Assembly (NCBI RefSeq): GCF_013911645.1
Contig: NZ_JACESV010000001.1
Coordinates: 1,116,001 to 1,180,000 of the forward strand
Direction: 5' to 3'
Source: Allomuricauda sp.
Lineage (GTDB): Bacteria > Bacteroidota > Bacteroidia > Flavobacteriales > Flavobacteriaceae
Length of the DNA: 64,000 nt
Positions within the stretch are counted from its first letter, which is position 1; each line of letters starts with the position of its first letter. This document shows, piece by piece, positions 26,886 to 35,481 of this stretch. Below the pieces are notes generated by a model. It was given only the letters and a program-made list of their open reading frames with translations. It did no database searches and was not told the DNA's origin. A program made the translations under genes and the position numbers.

Positions 26886-28643
26886 TTGGAACCATTTATA
26901 GTATCAGCTAGAAAATATAGACCCCAAACCTTCAAAGATGTCGTGGGCCAATCGTCCATTACCAATACTTTGATGAATGCCATTGAACACAACCACTTGG
27001 CACAAGCCTTGTTATTCTGCGGTCCAAGAGGTGTTGGGAAGACCACTTGTGCCCGTATTTTGGCCAAAAAAATAAACCAAGATGGCACTGAAAGGGAAGA
27101 TGAGGATTTTGCTTTCAATATCTTTGAATTGGATGCCGCCTCCAATAACTCTGTGGACGACATTCGCAGTTTGATAGACCAAGTACGCATACCACCACAG
27201 ACCGGAAAATATAAGGTTTATATTATTGATGAGGTCCATATGCTCTCCCAATCGGCCTTCAATGCATTTTTGAAGACCTTGGAAGAACCCCCAAAGCACG
27301 CCATATTTATTTTGGCCACAACGGAAAAGCACAAAATAATCCCGACCATTCTATCCCGATGCCAAATTTTTGATTTTAAGCGCATCACGGTAAAGGATGC
27401 CTCGGAATACCTAAAACATATAGCAGAGCAACAAGGTATTGAGGCTGAAGAGAGCGCTTTGCATATCATAGCCCAAAAAGCCGATGGTGCCATGAGGGAT
27501 GCATTGTCCATTTTTGACCGTGTAGTCAGTTTTTCTGGTAAAGAATTGACGAGAAAGGCCGTAACGGAAAACCTCAATGTTCTCGATTACGATATCTATT
27601 TCTCGGCCACGGATTTGATTCTGGAGAACAATATTCCGGAACTTCTGGTACTTTTCAACAAAACCCTGTCACTTGGGTTTGATGGCCACCATTTTATTAC
27701 TGGATTGGCTTCGCACTTTAGGGATTTGATGGTTTGTCAGCACCCCGATACCTTAAACCTGTTGGAAGTAGGTGAAGATGTAACGCAACAATATCAGGAA
27801 CAGTCCAAAAAGGCCTCAAAACAATTTCTATTAAAAGCCATAGATCTGGCGAACGATTGTGACCTACAATACAAATCCAGTAAAAACCAGCGACTGCTCG
27901 TCGAGCTCACCCTCATGAAATTAGCCTCCATCACTTTCGATGGAGAAAAAAAAAACGCTGATTTTATAATTCCTGCTTCCTATTTTGCAGGAAAAACAAA
28001 TATATCCAACGGTACAAAGCCACCTCAAAGTAATGGCTCTCCTACCCCACCAAATGAAGATAACCGAGCAACCGAGCAACCCACTCCAAATAATGCTCCT
28101 GAACCAAAAAAAGCGGTAAAGGAACAGCTAAGCGAACCCAAGGAACCCTATCGCCCTAAAAAAATCGAAATCAAGACTTCAGAAAAGCGGGTTTCCGGAC
28201 TTTCGTTATCGAGCATTAAGGTTAAAAAAGCGCACGAGAACTCAAAATCGCCGGGCATAGACGAAAAGGACCTGCCCAAAGACGCTTTTGAAGAAAAAGA
28301 GATGCAACAACATTGGGATGATTTTGTACATCAACTGGAAAAGCAGGGCCGAAAAATATTGGCGAGCAATCTACAAAGTGATGTGCCAAAACTCAAAAAC
28401 GAGAATACCATTTGGATAGAGCTTCCCAATGGCACAATGAAGAAGGAAATAGAGCGAGAACAAAGTTTGATGCTGGATTACCTGAAACAAAAATTGAACA
28501 ACTACTCCATTTCTCTTTACATTACCGTGAATGAGGAGGTAGCCAAAAAGTTTGCCTTTACCCCTGAAGAGAAGTATGAAAAACTAAGAGAGAAAAACCC
28601 AAATTTGGATTTGCTCAGAAAAGAGTTTGATCTAGACTTTTGA
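26886..28643 (+). CDS. dnaX: DNA polymerase III subunit tau/gamma (clamp loader)
   Basis: AAA+ clamp-loader ATPase of the replicase. The start is TTG 26886, giving MEPFIVSARKYRPQTFKDVV; the open frame continues upstream only through the antisense of rnpB. It has 585 residues. Walker A is GPRGVGKTTCAR, Walker B is IIDEVHML, and the SRC motif is LSRCQIFD. At 27946-27955 a run of ten A's encodes E-K-K-N (to residue 357). A -1 slip gives a TGA at 27959-27961 and a +1 slip a TAA a few codons on, so a gamma form of about 358 residues is predicted. The C-terminal tau region is Pro/charged-rich. It overlaps the convergent TMEM220 gene by 12 bp. Confidence 0.95.
   Translation: MEPFIVSARKYRPQTFKDVVGQSSITNTLMNAIEHNHLAQALLFCGPRGVGKTTCARILAKKINQDGTEREDEDFAFNIFELDAASNNSVDDIRSLIDQVRIPPQTGKYKVYIIDEVHMLSQSAFNAFLKTLEEPPKHAIFILATTEKHKIIPTILSRCQIFDFKRITVKDASEYLKHIAEQQGIEAEESALHIIAQKADGAMRDALSIFDRVVSFSGKELTRKAVTENLNVLDYDIYFSATDLILENNIPELLVLFNKTLSLGFDGHHFITGLASHFRDLMVCQHPDTLNLLEVGEDVTQQYQEQSKKASKQFLLKAIDLANDCDLQYKSSKNQRLLVELTLMKLASITFDGEKKNADFIIPASYFAGKTNISNGTKPPQSNGSPTPPNEDNRATEQPTPNNAPEPKKAVKEQLSEPKEPYRPKKIEIKTSEKRVSGLSLSSIKVKKAHENSKSPGIDEKDLPKDAFEEKEMQQHWDDFVHQLEKQGRKILASNLQSDVPKLKNENTIWIELPNGTMKKEIEREQSLMLDYLKQKLNNYSISLYITVNEEVAKKFAFTPEEKYEKLREKNPNLDLLRKEFDLDF
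27942..27993 (+). promoter_or_regulatory. Candidate programmed slippage site in dnaX
   Basis: GGAG, then A10 with the heptamer A-AAA-AAC in the correct phase, then a stem TTCCTGC / GCAGGAA (27970-27993, 10-nt loop) 13 nt downstream. These are the three parts of the E. coli dnaX frameshift cassette in the same order. The A10 run alone also suits transcriptional slippage of the Thermus kind. Confidence 0.65.
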
Positions 28644-28994
28644 TTTATTCATAAACCGCGTTCTCAATCCATACACCAACATCACTACCGCGGCAATCAA
28701 AGAGCCTAATGATTCCCTTCCCTCTTCAATATTTACGGTTTTCATTCCTTGGTCCAACCGAACACCTTCATAGGTTTCTGGCCAATACATAAAGAACAGC
28801 ACCAAAAAGAAAATCGTAAGCAAAAAATAGATGACAGGCTTAAGCTTCTTCAATAGAAAAAGTATTGATGCCACCGCAGCAGCCAAATAAATCAGCATCC
28901 ATTTTATAGCATCTGGATCATTGAACTGTACTGCTATGGCATAGCCGAACAAGAGCGTGAAAACTACCGCGAAAATCTTGAAAAAAGTTTCCAT
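28632..28994 (-). CDS. Transmembrane family 220 (TMEM220-like) protein
   Basis: A 120-residue membrane protein with four hydrophobic segments (about 5-23, 32-48, 52-70 and 95-110). It opens with a FAVVFTLLFGYAIAVQFNDPD stretch (cut here) whose Q-x-N-D-P-D core marks the TMEM220 family. Its function is unknown. It begins 2 bp after the eboF stop and is the last gene of the ebo transcription unit, which makes a role in the same membrane process worth testing. Its 3' end overlaps dnaX by 12 bp, tail to tail. Confidence 0.85.
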   Translation of the reverse strand: METFFKIFAVVFTLLFGYAIAVQFNDPDAIKWMLIYLAAAVASILFLLKKLKPVIYFLLTIFFLVLFFMYWPETYEGVRLDQGMKTVNIEEGRESLGSLIAAVVMLVYGLRTRFMNKSKV

Positions 28995-28996
28995 AT

Positions 28997-30370
28997 TTAT
29001 TTAATTAGATGATTTTTTAGCACTTCGTAAACTTCCGTTGCAAGCAATTCTTGTTTTGGCAGATTGCTCCCGCTATTGGTAACTAGAATGGGCCAATCCT
29101 CCCTATCTTCCGGAATTCTTCCGTGGGATCCTTTCACCAATTCAGCCTTTAAAGGAATCACATCCATTACAGTTCTAAAGCCCAGCTTCTTTTTTAGGAG
29201 CTTCCATAGCACTTTAAACATAACGAGTTTATCCGCGGGGTCGGTAAACATTTCAACGGGGTCGTAACCCGGTTTTTTGTGTATGTCCACCATTCTGGCA
29301 TAATCGGGTGCCACGGTATCATCTTCCCAAAAATAATAGGTGAACCAGCTATCCTTGTCCGCCACAAGCACAAAATCGCCCGCTCGCTCGTGATCTATGT
29401 GATGATTTTCCCTTTCGCTCTTCGGAATAACCTCTTCCACCCCCGGAATTGTTTTTAAGTATTCATAAAGTTTGTCGTGGTCAACGGAATCTTTTGCATA
29501 AACATGCGCTATTTGATGGTCGGCAACCGCAAAAGCTTTGCTTGCGCCTGCATCCAAAAGTTCCAAGCCTCGCTCTACTCTAATACCCAAATACCCTTCT
29601 TTTCGTAAGTGTCGGTTAATGTGGATAGGGTTGGACACGTTGGTGATGCCATACTCGGACAACAAAACAATATTGGCCGATTGTCCCTCGTAATATTCCA
29701 CCAAATCCTTGACCACCGCATCAATTTCCTTTAAATCCTTCTGCAGAACATCGAAATTCAGTCCATGGCGTTGGGTGTTATAATCCAAGTGGGGCAAATA
29801 GACCAAAGTCAAGGTCGGATTGCTTTCCCTATCCATTTCCATCGTGGCATCGGCAATCCACCTACTGGATGCTATGGATGTTTTGGGGCCCCAGAATTTG
29901 AACAACGGAAACGTTCCCAATTTCGCCTGAAGCTTATCCCTTAACTCAGCCGGATAGGTATAAATGTCTGGAATCTTTCTACCGTCCGCCAAATAATTGG
30001 GGCGTGGTGTGGCACTAAAATCCACAGTGCTGTACATATTGTACCACCAGAACATATTGGCACAGGTGAAGTCTGGATTTAATGTTTTTAGTTCATCCCA
30101 AATTTTATTGGACTGCACCAAAGGATTTCCCTGCCGCCAAAACTTTACCTCCAACTCTTCCTTGAAGAACCATCCATTGCCCACAATTCCATGTTCTGTT
30201 GGCCACTTGCCTGTAAGATAGGTGCTTTGGGCCGAACAGGTAACAGCAGGTAAAACTGGTTTAATCACGCTGCCCTTTCCTTTTTCCAGAAAAGTTTTTA
30301 TAAATGGGGTGTGCTCACCTATCAATCTATTGGTAAGTCCAACTATGTTGATTACAACGGTCTTCTTCAT
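28997..30370 (-). CDS. eboF: EboF: alkaline-phosphatase-superfamily phosphodiesterase of the ebo cluster
   Basis: A 457-residue member of the nucleotide pyrophosphatase/phosphodiesterase branch of the alkaline phosphatase superfamily. The catalytic Thr lies in LPAVTCSAQSTYLTGKWP, and metal-site candidates are in LLSEYGIT and HLDYNTQRHG. It is in the order eboA-F that defines the ebo clusters found in cyanobacteria, Bacteroidota and algae. It overlaps eboE by 4 bp (ATGA). No signal peptide is visible, so it would be cytoplasmic. The substrate is unknown; a phosphodiester or nucleotide-linked intermediate is plausible. Confidence 0.88.
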   Translation of the reverse strand: MKKTVVINIVGLTNRLIGEHTPFIKTFLEKGKGSVIKPVLPAVTCSAQSTYLTGKWPTEHGIVGNGWFFKEELEVKFWRQGNPLVQSNKIWDELKTLNPDFTCANMFWWYNMYSTVDFSATPRPNYLADGRKIPDIYTYPAELRDKLQAKLGTFPLFKFWGPKTSIASSRWIADATMEMDRESNPTLTLVYLPHLDYNTQRHGLNFDVLQKDLKEIDAVVKDLVEYYEGQSANIVLLSEYGITNVSNPIHINRHLRKEGYLGIRVERGLELLDAGASKAFAVADHQIAHVYAKDSVDHDKLYEYLKTIPGVEEVIPKSERENHHIDHERAGDFVLVADKDSWFTYYFWEDDTVAPDYARMVDIHKKPGYDPVEMFTDPADKLVMFKVLWKLLKKKLGFRTVMDVIPLKAELVKGSHGRIPEDREDWPILVTNSGSNLPKQELLATEVYEVLKNHLIK

Positions 30371-31557
30371 TTTAATCTTGATTTCATCCAGTCCAATTCC
30401 CGTGCAATAGACTCTGTAATTGGCACCTTTAGTTCATTGGGCAAAACATCCCACGTATAGGTTTCCACCTCAATATGATTGCTCACAAAATTGTCCTCCA
30501 AATAATCCAACACCTTTACAATCTGGTCTTGTGTGGATTGAAGCAACCCATAATCCCTTAAAAATATGGGCACGTGAAAATGGGAGCGCAACTCTTTAAA
30601 AGATGCCTTTTTTTCCAAAACAATCGGCAGATCGTTATATGTTTTCACTTTTCCATCCACCATTTCCGTAACCTGATGCAAATACACGGGCTCGTTGAAT
30701 TGGGCCAAGGTGTTCCACAACTCCTCTTCCTTATCGCTGTCATACATTATTTTGAGGGCTGCACTCACTTGAATCTTACCTACATAAATGTTGGCCGCCT
30801 TAAACTTTTCAAAGGTTAAATTTGGAGCTTCGTATGCCAATGCGAAATGACACACATCATAACATACCGTAATATACCGCTTGAGCAACTTTTCAACCTC
30901 ATCCTCATGGAGTTGGAGTGACTTAAAAGCTTTGATGGCTTCGGGAATCAGATATGTGTCAAAATAATCCAGTACTTCTTGGGTATTCTCCAAAAACCCG
31001 TCAGGTTCCGGCTCCACATCCAAATGCATGTATCTGCCCGTTGTCTTTTCAATTTGGTACAATTCAAGCGCAACCTTGACCATATTTTCAGCTCCTTTGG
31101 CAAAGGCCTGTTGCTTTTCAGATTCACCATCAAACCAATGCTTGTAAGAAACCGGGGATGTAGAAATACCACATTCCATGCCTTCCGATGCCAAAAAGTC
31201 CAATTGTTTGAACAATCGTAAGGTATACGTCAACCGCTCATGTGTGGTCCAATCAGGTACGTGAACCTGGTCTTTTACAGGTTCTCCATGGAAATTCCCG
31301 TAGGGAAATCCATTCATCGTAAAAACGTAACAGTCATTTTCGGATAGCCAATCTTTGAAGCCCTGAAGCTGCCCATTGTCCAGTTCCAAACTGGCCGTGT
31401 TGCCCAATCGAAGCCCCAAACCAAACGCCTTGTTTGGAGAAACGGATTTCTTAATTTTTGGTAAATGTTGCTTTAGGCTGGTAAAGGTTTCTTCCCAATC
31501 TCCACCTGCGTGGATATTGGTGCAATAGGTCAGGTGATATTTGTCCTTGATCCTCAT
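30367..31557 (-). CDS. eboE: EboE: TIM-barrel metabolite traffic protein
   Basis: A 396-residue protein of the sugar-phosphate isomerase/epimerase-like TIM-barrel type, named metabolite traffic protein EboE in current annotation. Recognisable stretches are LTYCTNIHAGGDWEETF at the N-terminus, FTMNGFPYGNFHG, LDVEPEPDG and VCYDVCHFALAYE, which give acidic and His residues likely to bind a metal. It overlaps eboD and eboF by 4 bp each, so it is translationally coupled on both sides. The reaction is not known. Confidence 0.9.
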   Translation of the reverse strand: MRIKDKYHLTYCTNIHAGGDWEETFTSLKQHLPKIKKSVSPNKAFGLGLRLGNTASLELDNGQLQGFKDWLSENDCYVFTMNGFPYGNFHGEPVKDQVHVPDWTTHERLTYTLRLFKQLDFLASEGMECGISTSPVSYKHWFDGESEKQQAFAKGAENMVKVALELYQIEKTTGRYMHLDVEPEPDGFLENTQEVLDYFDTYLIPEAIKAFKSLQLHEDEVEKLLKRYITVCYDVCHFALAYEAPNLTFEKFKAANIYVGKIQVSAALKIMYDSDKEEELWNTLAQFNEPVYLHQVTEMVDGKVKTYNDLPIVLEKKASFKELRSHFHVPIFLRDYGLLQSTQDQIVKVLDYLEDNFVSNHIEVETYTWDVLPNELKVPITESIARELDWMKSRLK

Positions 31558-32723
31558 AAAGAGTTTTGCGGTTTGTACATAAAGCTTCGCACTGCTTTTT
31601 CCATTAATTCATAATCGATACTGTGGACATCGGTTTTGGCCCCTATATTGGGAATTAAGGGAATGGTGAGTTCGCCTCCCAAATGCTCCCGGAACTCTTC
31701 AATCCCGTTGAGGAGCTCTTTAATTTCATCCTCTTTTTCAAAAGGAACCTCCAAGTTAAAACCTACTTTTTTCATGACCGATAGCACTCGCTCCAAATCA
31801 TCTTGCAACACACCGACCAAACTGGCGTAGACCATATCAATGGCCATACCTATCGCCACGGCTTCACCGTGTCTGAGGCTGTACCCTGTCATATATTCCA
31901 ACTTGTGGGCGGACCAATGCCCAAAATCCAAAGGTCTGGAAGAACCACTTTCAAAGGGGTCTCCACCCTCGGCAATGTGCTCCATGTGCAATTCTGCGCA
32001 ACGGTGAATCAGATAGGCCATGGGCTCCATTTCCCGGTTGGCGAGTGCTTCTGCATTGGATTCGATGTATTCAAAGAATTTTTTGTCCTTGATCAAGGCA
32101 ACTTTGATTGCTTCTGCTATTCCTGCTATCCAATCTCTTTGTTCCAAGGTTTTTAAGAATTCCAAGTCGTTGATGATAGCGTAGGGAACTGAAAAGGTGC
32201 CCAGAAAGTTTTTCTTATCAAAAGCATTTACACTGTTCTTCACACCTACCGCAGCATCATTTTGAGCCAATACCGTGGTTGGGATTCGGATAAGCTTCAC
32301 ACCTCTGTGAGCAATAGTGGCGGCATAACCCACCATATCAACCACTGCCCCACCTCCAATGACCACTACAAATGAATGTCGACAAATAGCATTATTATTG
32401 ATGGCTTCAAGACATTTGTTAACACTGGATTGGTCTTTTTTGCACTGTTCCCCACCTGGAACGGCGATAAGATCAGTAAATTGGATTTGATTCTTGAAGT
32501 GGTTGCAATATTCTTCGATTTCCTTTCCTAGATTCGGATGATGGTCCAACACTCCTTGATCTACCACGAAAAGACATTTGATAGCATGGTTTGGGCGATA
32601 GTCGGCCAACACATTTTTGAACAACGGATTCCCTACCGCAAATAAATGCTGGGTAAAAAGCAATTGATATGTATACCTTACTTGAAACTCTTGTCGAATC
32701 GTAGGTAGCGTAATTTTATTCAT
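31554..32723 (-). CDS. eboD: EboD: 3-dehydroquinate-synthase-like sugar phosphate cyclase
   Basis: A 389-residue member of the sugar phosphate cyclase superfamily (dehydroquinate synthase, EEVS and relatives). NAD-binding GGGAVVDMVGYAA and the RIPTTVLAQNDAAVGVKNSV loop are present, and metal-ligand candidates are Glu in GIAEAIKVALI, His in FGHWSAHKLE and His in LRHGEAVAIGM. Position and sequence make it EboD rather than a housekeeping AroB. The cyclised product is unknown, since the substrate-defining residues of this subgroup have not been assigned to my knowledge. Confidence 0.9.
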   Translation of the reverse strand: MNKITLPTIRQEFQVRYTYQLLFTQHLFAVGNPLFKNVLADYRPNHAIKCLFVVDQGVLDHHPNLGKEIEEYCNHFKNQIQFTDLIAVPGGEQCKKDQSSVNKCLEAINNNAICRHSFVVVIGGGAVVDMVGYAATIAHRGVKLIRIPTTVLAQNDAAVGVKNSVNAFDKKNFLGTFSVPYAIINDLEFLKTLEQRDWIAGIAEAIKVALIKDKKFFEYIESNAEALANREMEPMAYLIHRCAELHMEHIAEGGDPFESGSSRPLDFGHWSAHKLEYMTGYSLRHGEAVAIGMAIDMVYASLVGVLQDDLERVLSVMKKVGFNLEVPFEKEDEIKELLNGIEEFREHLGGELTIPLIPNIGAKTDVHSIDYELMEKAVRSFMYKPQNSL

Positions 32724-32726
32724 AAG

Positions 32727-33626
32727 CTAGGTAACTGCAAATTGTTTGGCCAAATACAAGGATAATGGTAACAGTAAGAGCATCAATACTCCTATAATTA
32801 AATTGGCGTGTGCAACCGCCATAGCGGTATCCAACAAAATTATGGACAGCACACCAGACTTTACAGCCTTCTTTATATTTTCTGGTGTATTATTTTGATA
32901 TGCCTTGATCAAAGGTTTAAAAACCATAAAAGCAAAAAGCCCCAAAAAGAATAGATACCAAAGGTCGCCATTTGCATACACTTGATGCAAATAAAACACG
33001 CCCGACAGTACTGCAACGTACAACAAACCCGCTAGCAGTATATTGCCCTTGTTCTTTCCGTGCACCTCTCCCCTGCTGATCATGGTCACGGCAAAAATAA
33101 ATACGATGGGAACCAAAACATAGGGCCAGTTTTCCATTGAATTCAGCAAAGATATACCCATTAAAAGGTTAAGTCCCCTACAAATTCCCATATTGAGGGG
33201 GCCAAAGAAAGCATGGTGCTTTGCAAATTTATCATAGGACAAAATGGCCAAAGCCAAAAAAATGGAAATGATACCGCTATTGACATTGACCAAAAAAGCA
33301 AAGTAGATTCCCACCAAGAGCAAACCAAAGCCAAAAGACTTTGCTTTGCCCAAAGGAACTACACCACTGGGAATGGGCCTTTCTGGACGCTCCACTTTAT
33401 CTATTGCAATATCAAAAACATCGTTGAGCACCACACCGCCCGCATACAAAAACACAGAGGCCAATATCAACATGAAAAATGGAAACAAATCCACAGTTGG
33501 TATTGCAAATGCCCCTATTCCAGCAAATAGGCCCGATATGGACATACCTGCCAAAATATCGGCTGCGGCGGTAGGTAAATTGGGAGGCCTACACAGTTGG
33601 AGATATGCCTTTACACGTGGCCCCAT
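32727..33626 (-). CDS. eboC: EboC: UbiA-like prenyltransferase
   Basis: A 299-residue polytopic membrane protein of the UbiA superfamily with about nine hydrophobic segments. The first Asp-rich motif is NDVFDIAID at 68-76 and is intact. The second region (LSYDKFAKHHAFFGPLNMG then RGLNLLMG) is less acidic than in classical UbiA enzymes. It should attach a prenyl chain to, or otherwise process, the cluster's substrate at the inner membrane. It shares a TAATG overlap with eboB and lies 3 bp before eboD. Confidence 0.9.
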   Translation of the reverse strand: MGPRVKAYLQLCRPPNLPTAAADILAGMSISGLFAGIGAFAIPTVDLFPFFMLILASVFLYAGGVVLNDVFDIAIDKVERPERPIPSGVVPLGKAKSFGFGLLLVGIYFAFLVNVNSGIISIFLALAILSYDKFAKHHAFFGPLNMGICRGLNLLMGISLLNSMENWPYVLVPIVFIFAVTMISRGEVHGKNKGNILLAGLLYVAVLSGVFYLHQVYANGDLWYLFFLGLFAFMVFKPLIKAYQNNTPENIKKAVKSGVLSIILLDTAMAVAHANLIIGVLMLLLLPLSLYLAKQFAVT

Positions 33627-34534
33627 TAAACAATTTTGTTGTCCTCTACCTTTGGCTCCTGACCACGAAGCACACTATTGTCATTAAATAGTTTTCTTTG
33701 GTCAATAGCCTCTGGATTCAACCAATGCTCCTCTCTCATTTTTCCGGATCTTCCAAAAAAGTCCAAGGCATTTTGGTAGCACGTTTTTATCACATCTTCA
33801 CGGGAAACTCCGTTTTGCAACATCAAATTTGCTGTTTTTGGAACAGCCAACGGGTCGCTTACGCCCCAATCGGCGGAACTATCTACTATAATGTTTGTAC
33901 TGCCAAACTTCTTTACCACTTCCACCATTCTTTGATTGCCCATTTTTGTTTTTGGGTAAATGGTAAATGCAGCAATAAAACCTCGGTCCAGCACATCCTT
34001 AACGGTTTCTTCGTTGTTGTGATCTATCACCACCATTCCCGGGTCTATACCATGTTCCAGACAGACTTCCATACTTTTGATGGTTCCTGCTTTTTTATCC
34101 CTGTGCGGGGTATGTACCTGAACCATCATATTAAAAGCCTTGGCCAATTCCAATTGTTCCCGAAAAAAACGGTCTTCAGCCTCAGTTTGGTCATCGTAAC
34201 CAATCTCACCAATGGCCACCACATTTTCTTTGTGTAGATACAGGGGCAACAATTCCATCACCTCTTCGGCCAAGGGCACATTGTTGGCTTCTTTTGAGTT
34301 CAGCCCGATGGTGCAATAGTGTTTTATCCCAAACTGTGATGCCCTGAACGGCTCCCATCCCACAAGACTGCTAAAATAGTCTTGAAATGAGCCTACCTGA
34401 GTCCTAGGCTGACCCAACCAAAAAGATGGCTCTATCAAAGCCACAACCCCAGCCGCTGCCATGGCCTCATAATCATCGGTTGTTCTTGAGGTCATGTGAA
34501 CGTGCGGGTCTATTATCATTAATGTATCATCCAT
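33626..34534 (-). CDS. eboB: EboB: TatD-like metal-dependent hydrolase
   Basis: A 302-residue TatD/amidohydrolase-like TIM barrel. Metal-site motifs are DPHVH (His11, His13), GEIGYD, VQVHTPH, VIDHNNE and DSSADWG. No signal peptide is present. In published ebo clusters this is the second gene, as here: it starts 4 bp after eboA and overlaps eboC by one base. The substrate is unknown; the TatD fold suggests hydrolysis of a small phosphorylated or amide compound more than nuclease activity. Confidence 0.9.
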   Translation of the reverse strand: MDDTLMIIDPHVHMTSRTTDDYEAMAAAGVVALIEPSFWLGQPRTQVGSFQDYFSSLVGWEPFRASQFGIKHYCTIGLNSKEANNVPLAEEVMELLPLYLHKENVVAIGEIGYDDQTEAEDRFFREQLELAKAFNMMVQVHTPHRDKKAGTIKSMEVCLEHGIDPGMVVIDHNNEETVKDVLDRGFIAAFTIYPKTKMGNQRMVEVVKKFGSTNIIVDSSADWGVSDPLAVPKTANLMLQNGVSREDVIKTCYQNALDFFGRSGKMREEHWLNPEAIDQRKLFNDNSVLRGQEPKVEDNKIV

Positions 34535-34538
34535 GATC

Positions 34539-35384
34539 TTATAAATTTTTCCAGGTTATTTCACCCTTTTCTACTTTTTGTAGGTGGGTATCATAGGTTT
34601 TGAGTAATTTTTTTGCTTCATCAGAGTTTGAATGGAAACAAACCAAGGTCGCTGCCTTTTGTTCCCTTTCCGTATCACTTTTAAACAAACGTTCTATGTC
34701 ATCAATTAGATTACCTTCCAGAAAATTGGATACAGGTCTCCAAAACATGGGGTCCACATCTCTTGATGCCGCCCATCTTTCGTGTGCATAATCGGAGATG
34801 ATGCGTGCCAAATCCTTGTTGGCCATTTTCTCTATTTCGGGTATCTTTTTCAAATCTTGCTGCATAAAAGCAGCCTTAAGGTACATTTGGTTCCACTCCG
34901 CCGTAGTAAAATATTGGGCCGGATATGGGTTATATTGGGATATCGCATTAAAAACCGTAGCAATATTGGTCCTTAACGCCTCTACGGCTGCAAAATTGAA
35001 ATTCTTTGGTTCTGGCAACAAAACCAAATATTTTAGAAAGGTTTCCAATTCGGTTTTATCAGCAACCTGAATCAATTGCTGTACAGCTTTTAAAAACTCA
35101 TCCCCTGCTTCGAGGGCAGAAGAAAGTATAAAAATTCTGGAAATCTCCAAGGTGGATGCCCTTTGTGTTTCCAAATAAATTTTCCATGCAAAATCACGAG
35201 TACCAAAATCAGCAATGGGCGTATTTTGGATTTTGGAAGTGCACAGACTGTAGGTCATGTACAAATCCTTTTTGCTTTTTGCTTCAGAAATTTGTGCTAC
35301 AGCATCCGTTAACCATTGGAATTCTAATTCGTTTAAATTTAATTGCAGAATATCGGAGAGATAATCTTTAGAGGTTTTGGCCAT
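34539..35384 (-). CDS. eboA: EboA domain-containing protein
   Basis: A 281-residue, almost wholly alpha-helical soluble protein of the EboA family, the first gene of the ebo cluster. Features are repeated amphipathic helices and the late conserved stretch YAHERWAASRDVDPMFWRPV. No catalytic motif is recognisable, so it may be a scaffold or carrier for the pathway. A TATATTTG -7 box lies 30 bp upstream, and the operon continues through eboF to the TMEM220 gene, seven genes with gaps of at most 4 bp. Confidence 0.9.
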   Translation of the reverse strand: MAKTSKDYLSDILQLNLNELEFQWLTDAVAQISEAKSKKDLYMTYSLCTSKIQNTPIADFGTRDFAWKIYLETQRASTLEISRIFILSSALEAGDEFLKAVQQLIQVADKTELETFLKYLVLLPEPKNFNFAAVEALRTNIATVFNAISQYNPYPAQYFTTAEWNQMYLKAAFMQQDLKKIPEIEKMANKDLARIISDYAHERWAASRDVDPMFWRPVSNFLEGNLIDDIERLFKSDTEREQKAATLVCFHSNSDEAKKLLKTYDTHLQKVEKGEITWKNL

Positions 35385-35413
35385 AAGATATAGACTAGAA
35401 TCTGTTGGTTTTA

Positions 35414-35421
35414 CAAATATA
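35414..35421 (-). promoter_or_regulatory. -7 box of the ebo operon
   Basis: TATATTTG on the minus strand, a full TAnnTTTG match, 30 bp before the eboA ATG. It is the only convincing promoter element for the seven-gene unit; the TTG at -33 is unclear. Confidence 0.5.
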
Positions 35422-35457
35422 ACGAGGGTTCAACGAATTTATTTAATCCTGTCGGAT

Positions 35458-35465
35458 TATCTTTG
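35458..35465 (+). promoter_or_regulatory. -7 box for miaE
   Basis: TATCTTTG, a full TAnnTTTG match, 17 bp before the miaE ATG. It is divergent from the ebo promoter, with about 35 bp between the boxes. Confidence 0.5.
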
Positions 35466-35481
35466 CGGAAAAATACACATC

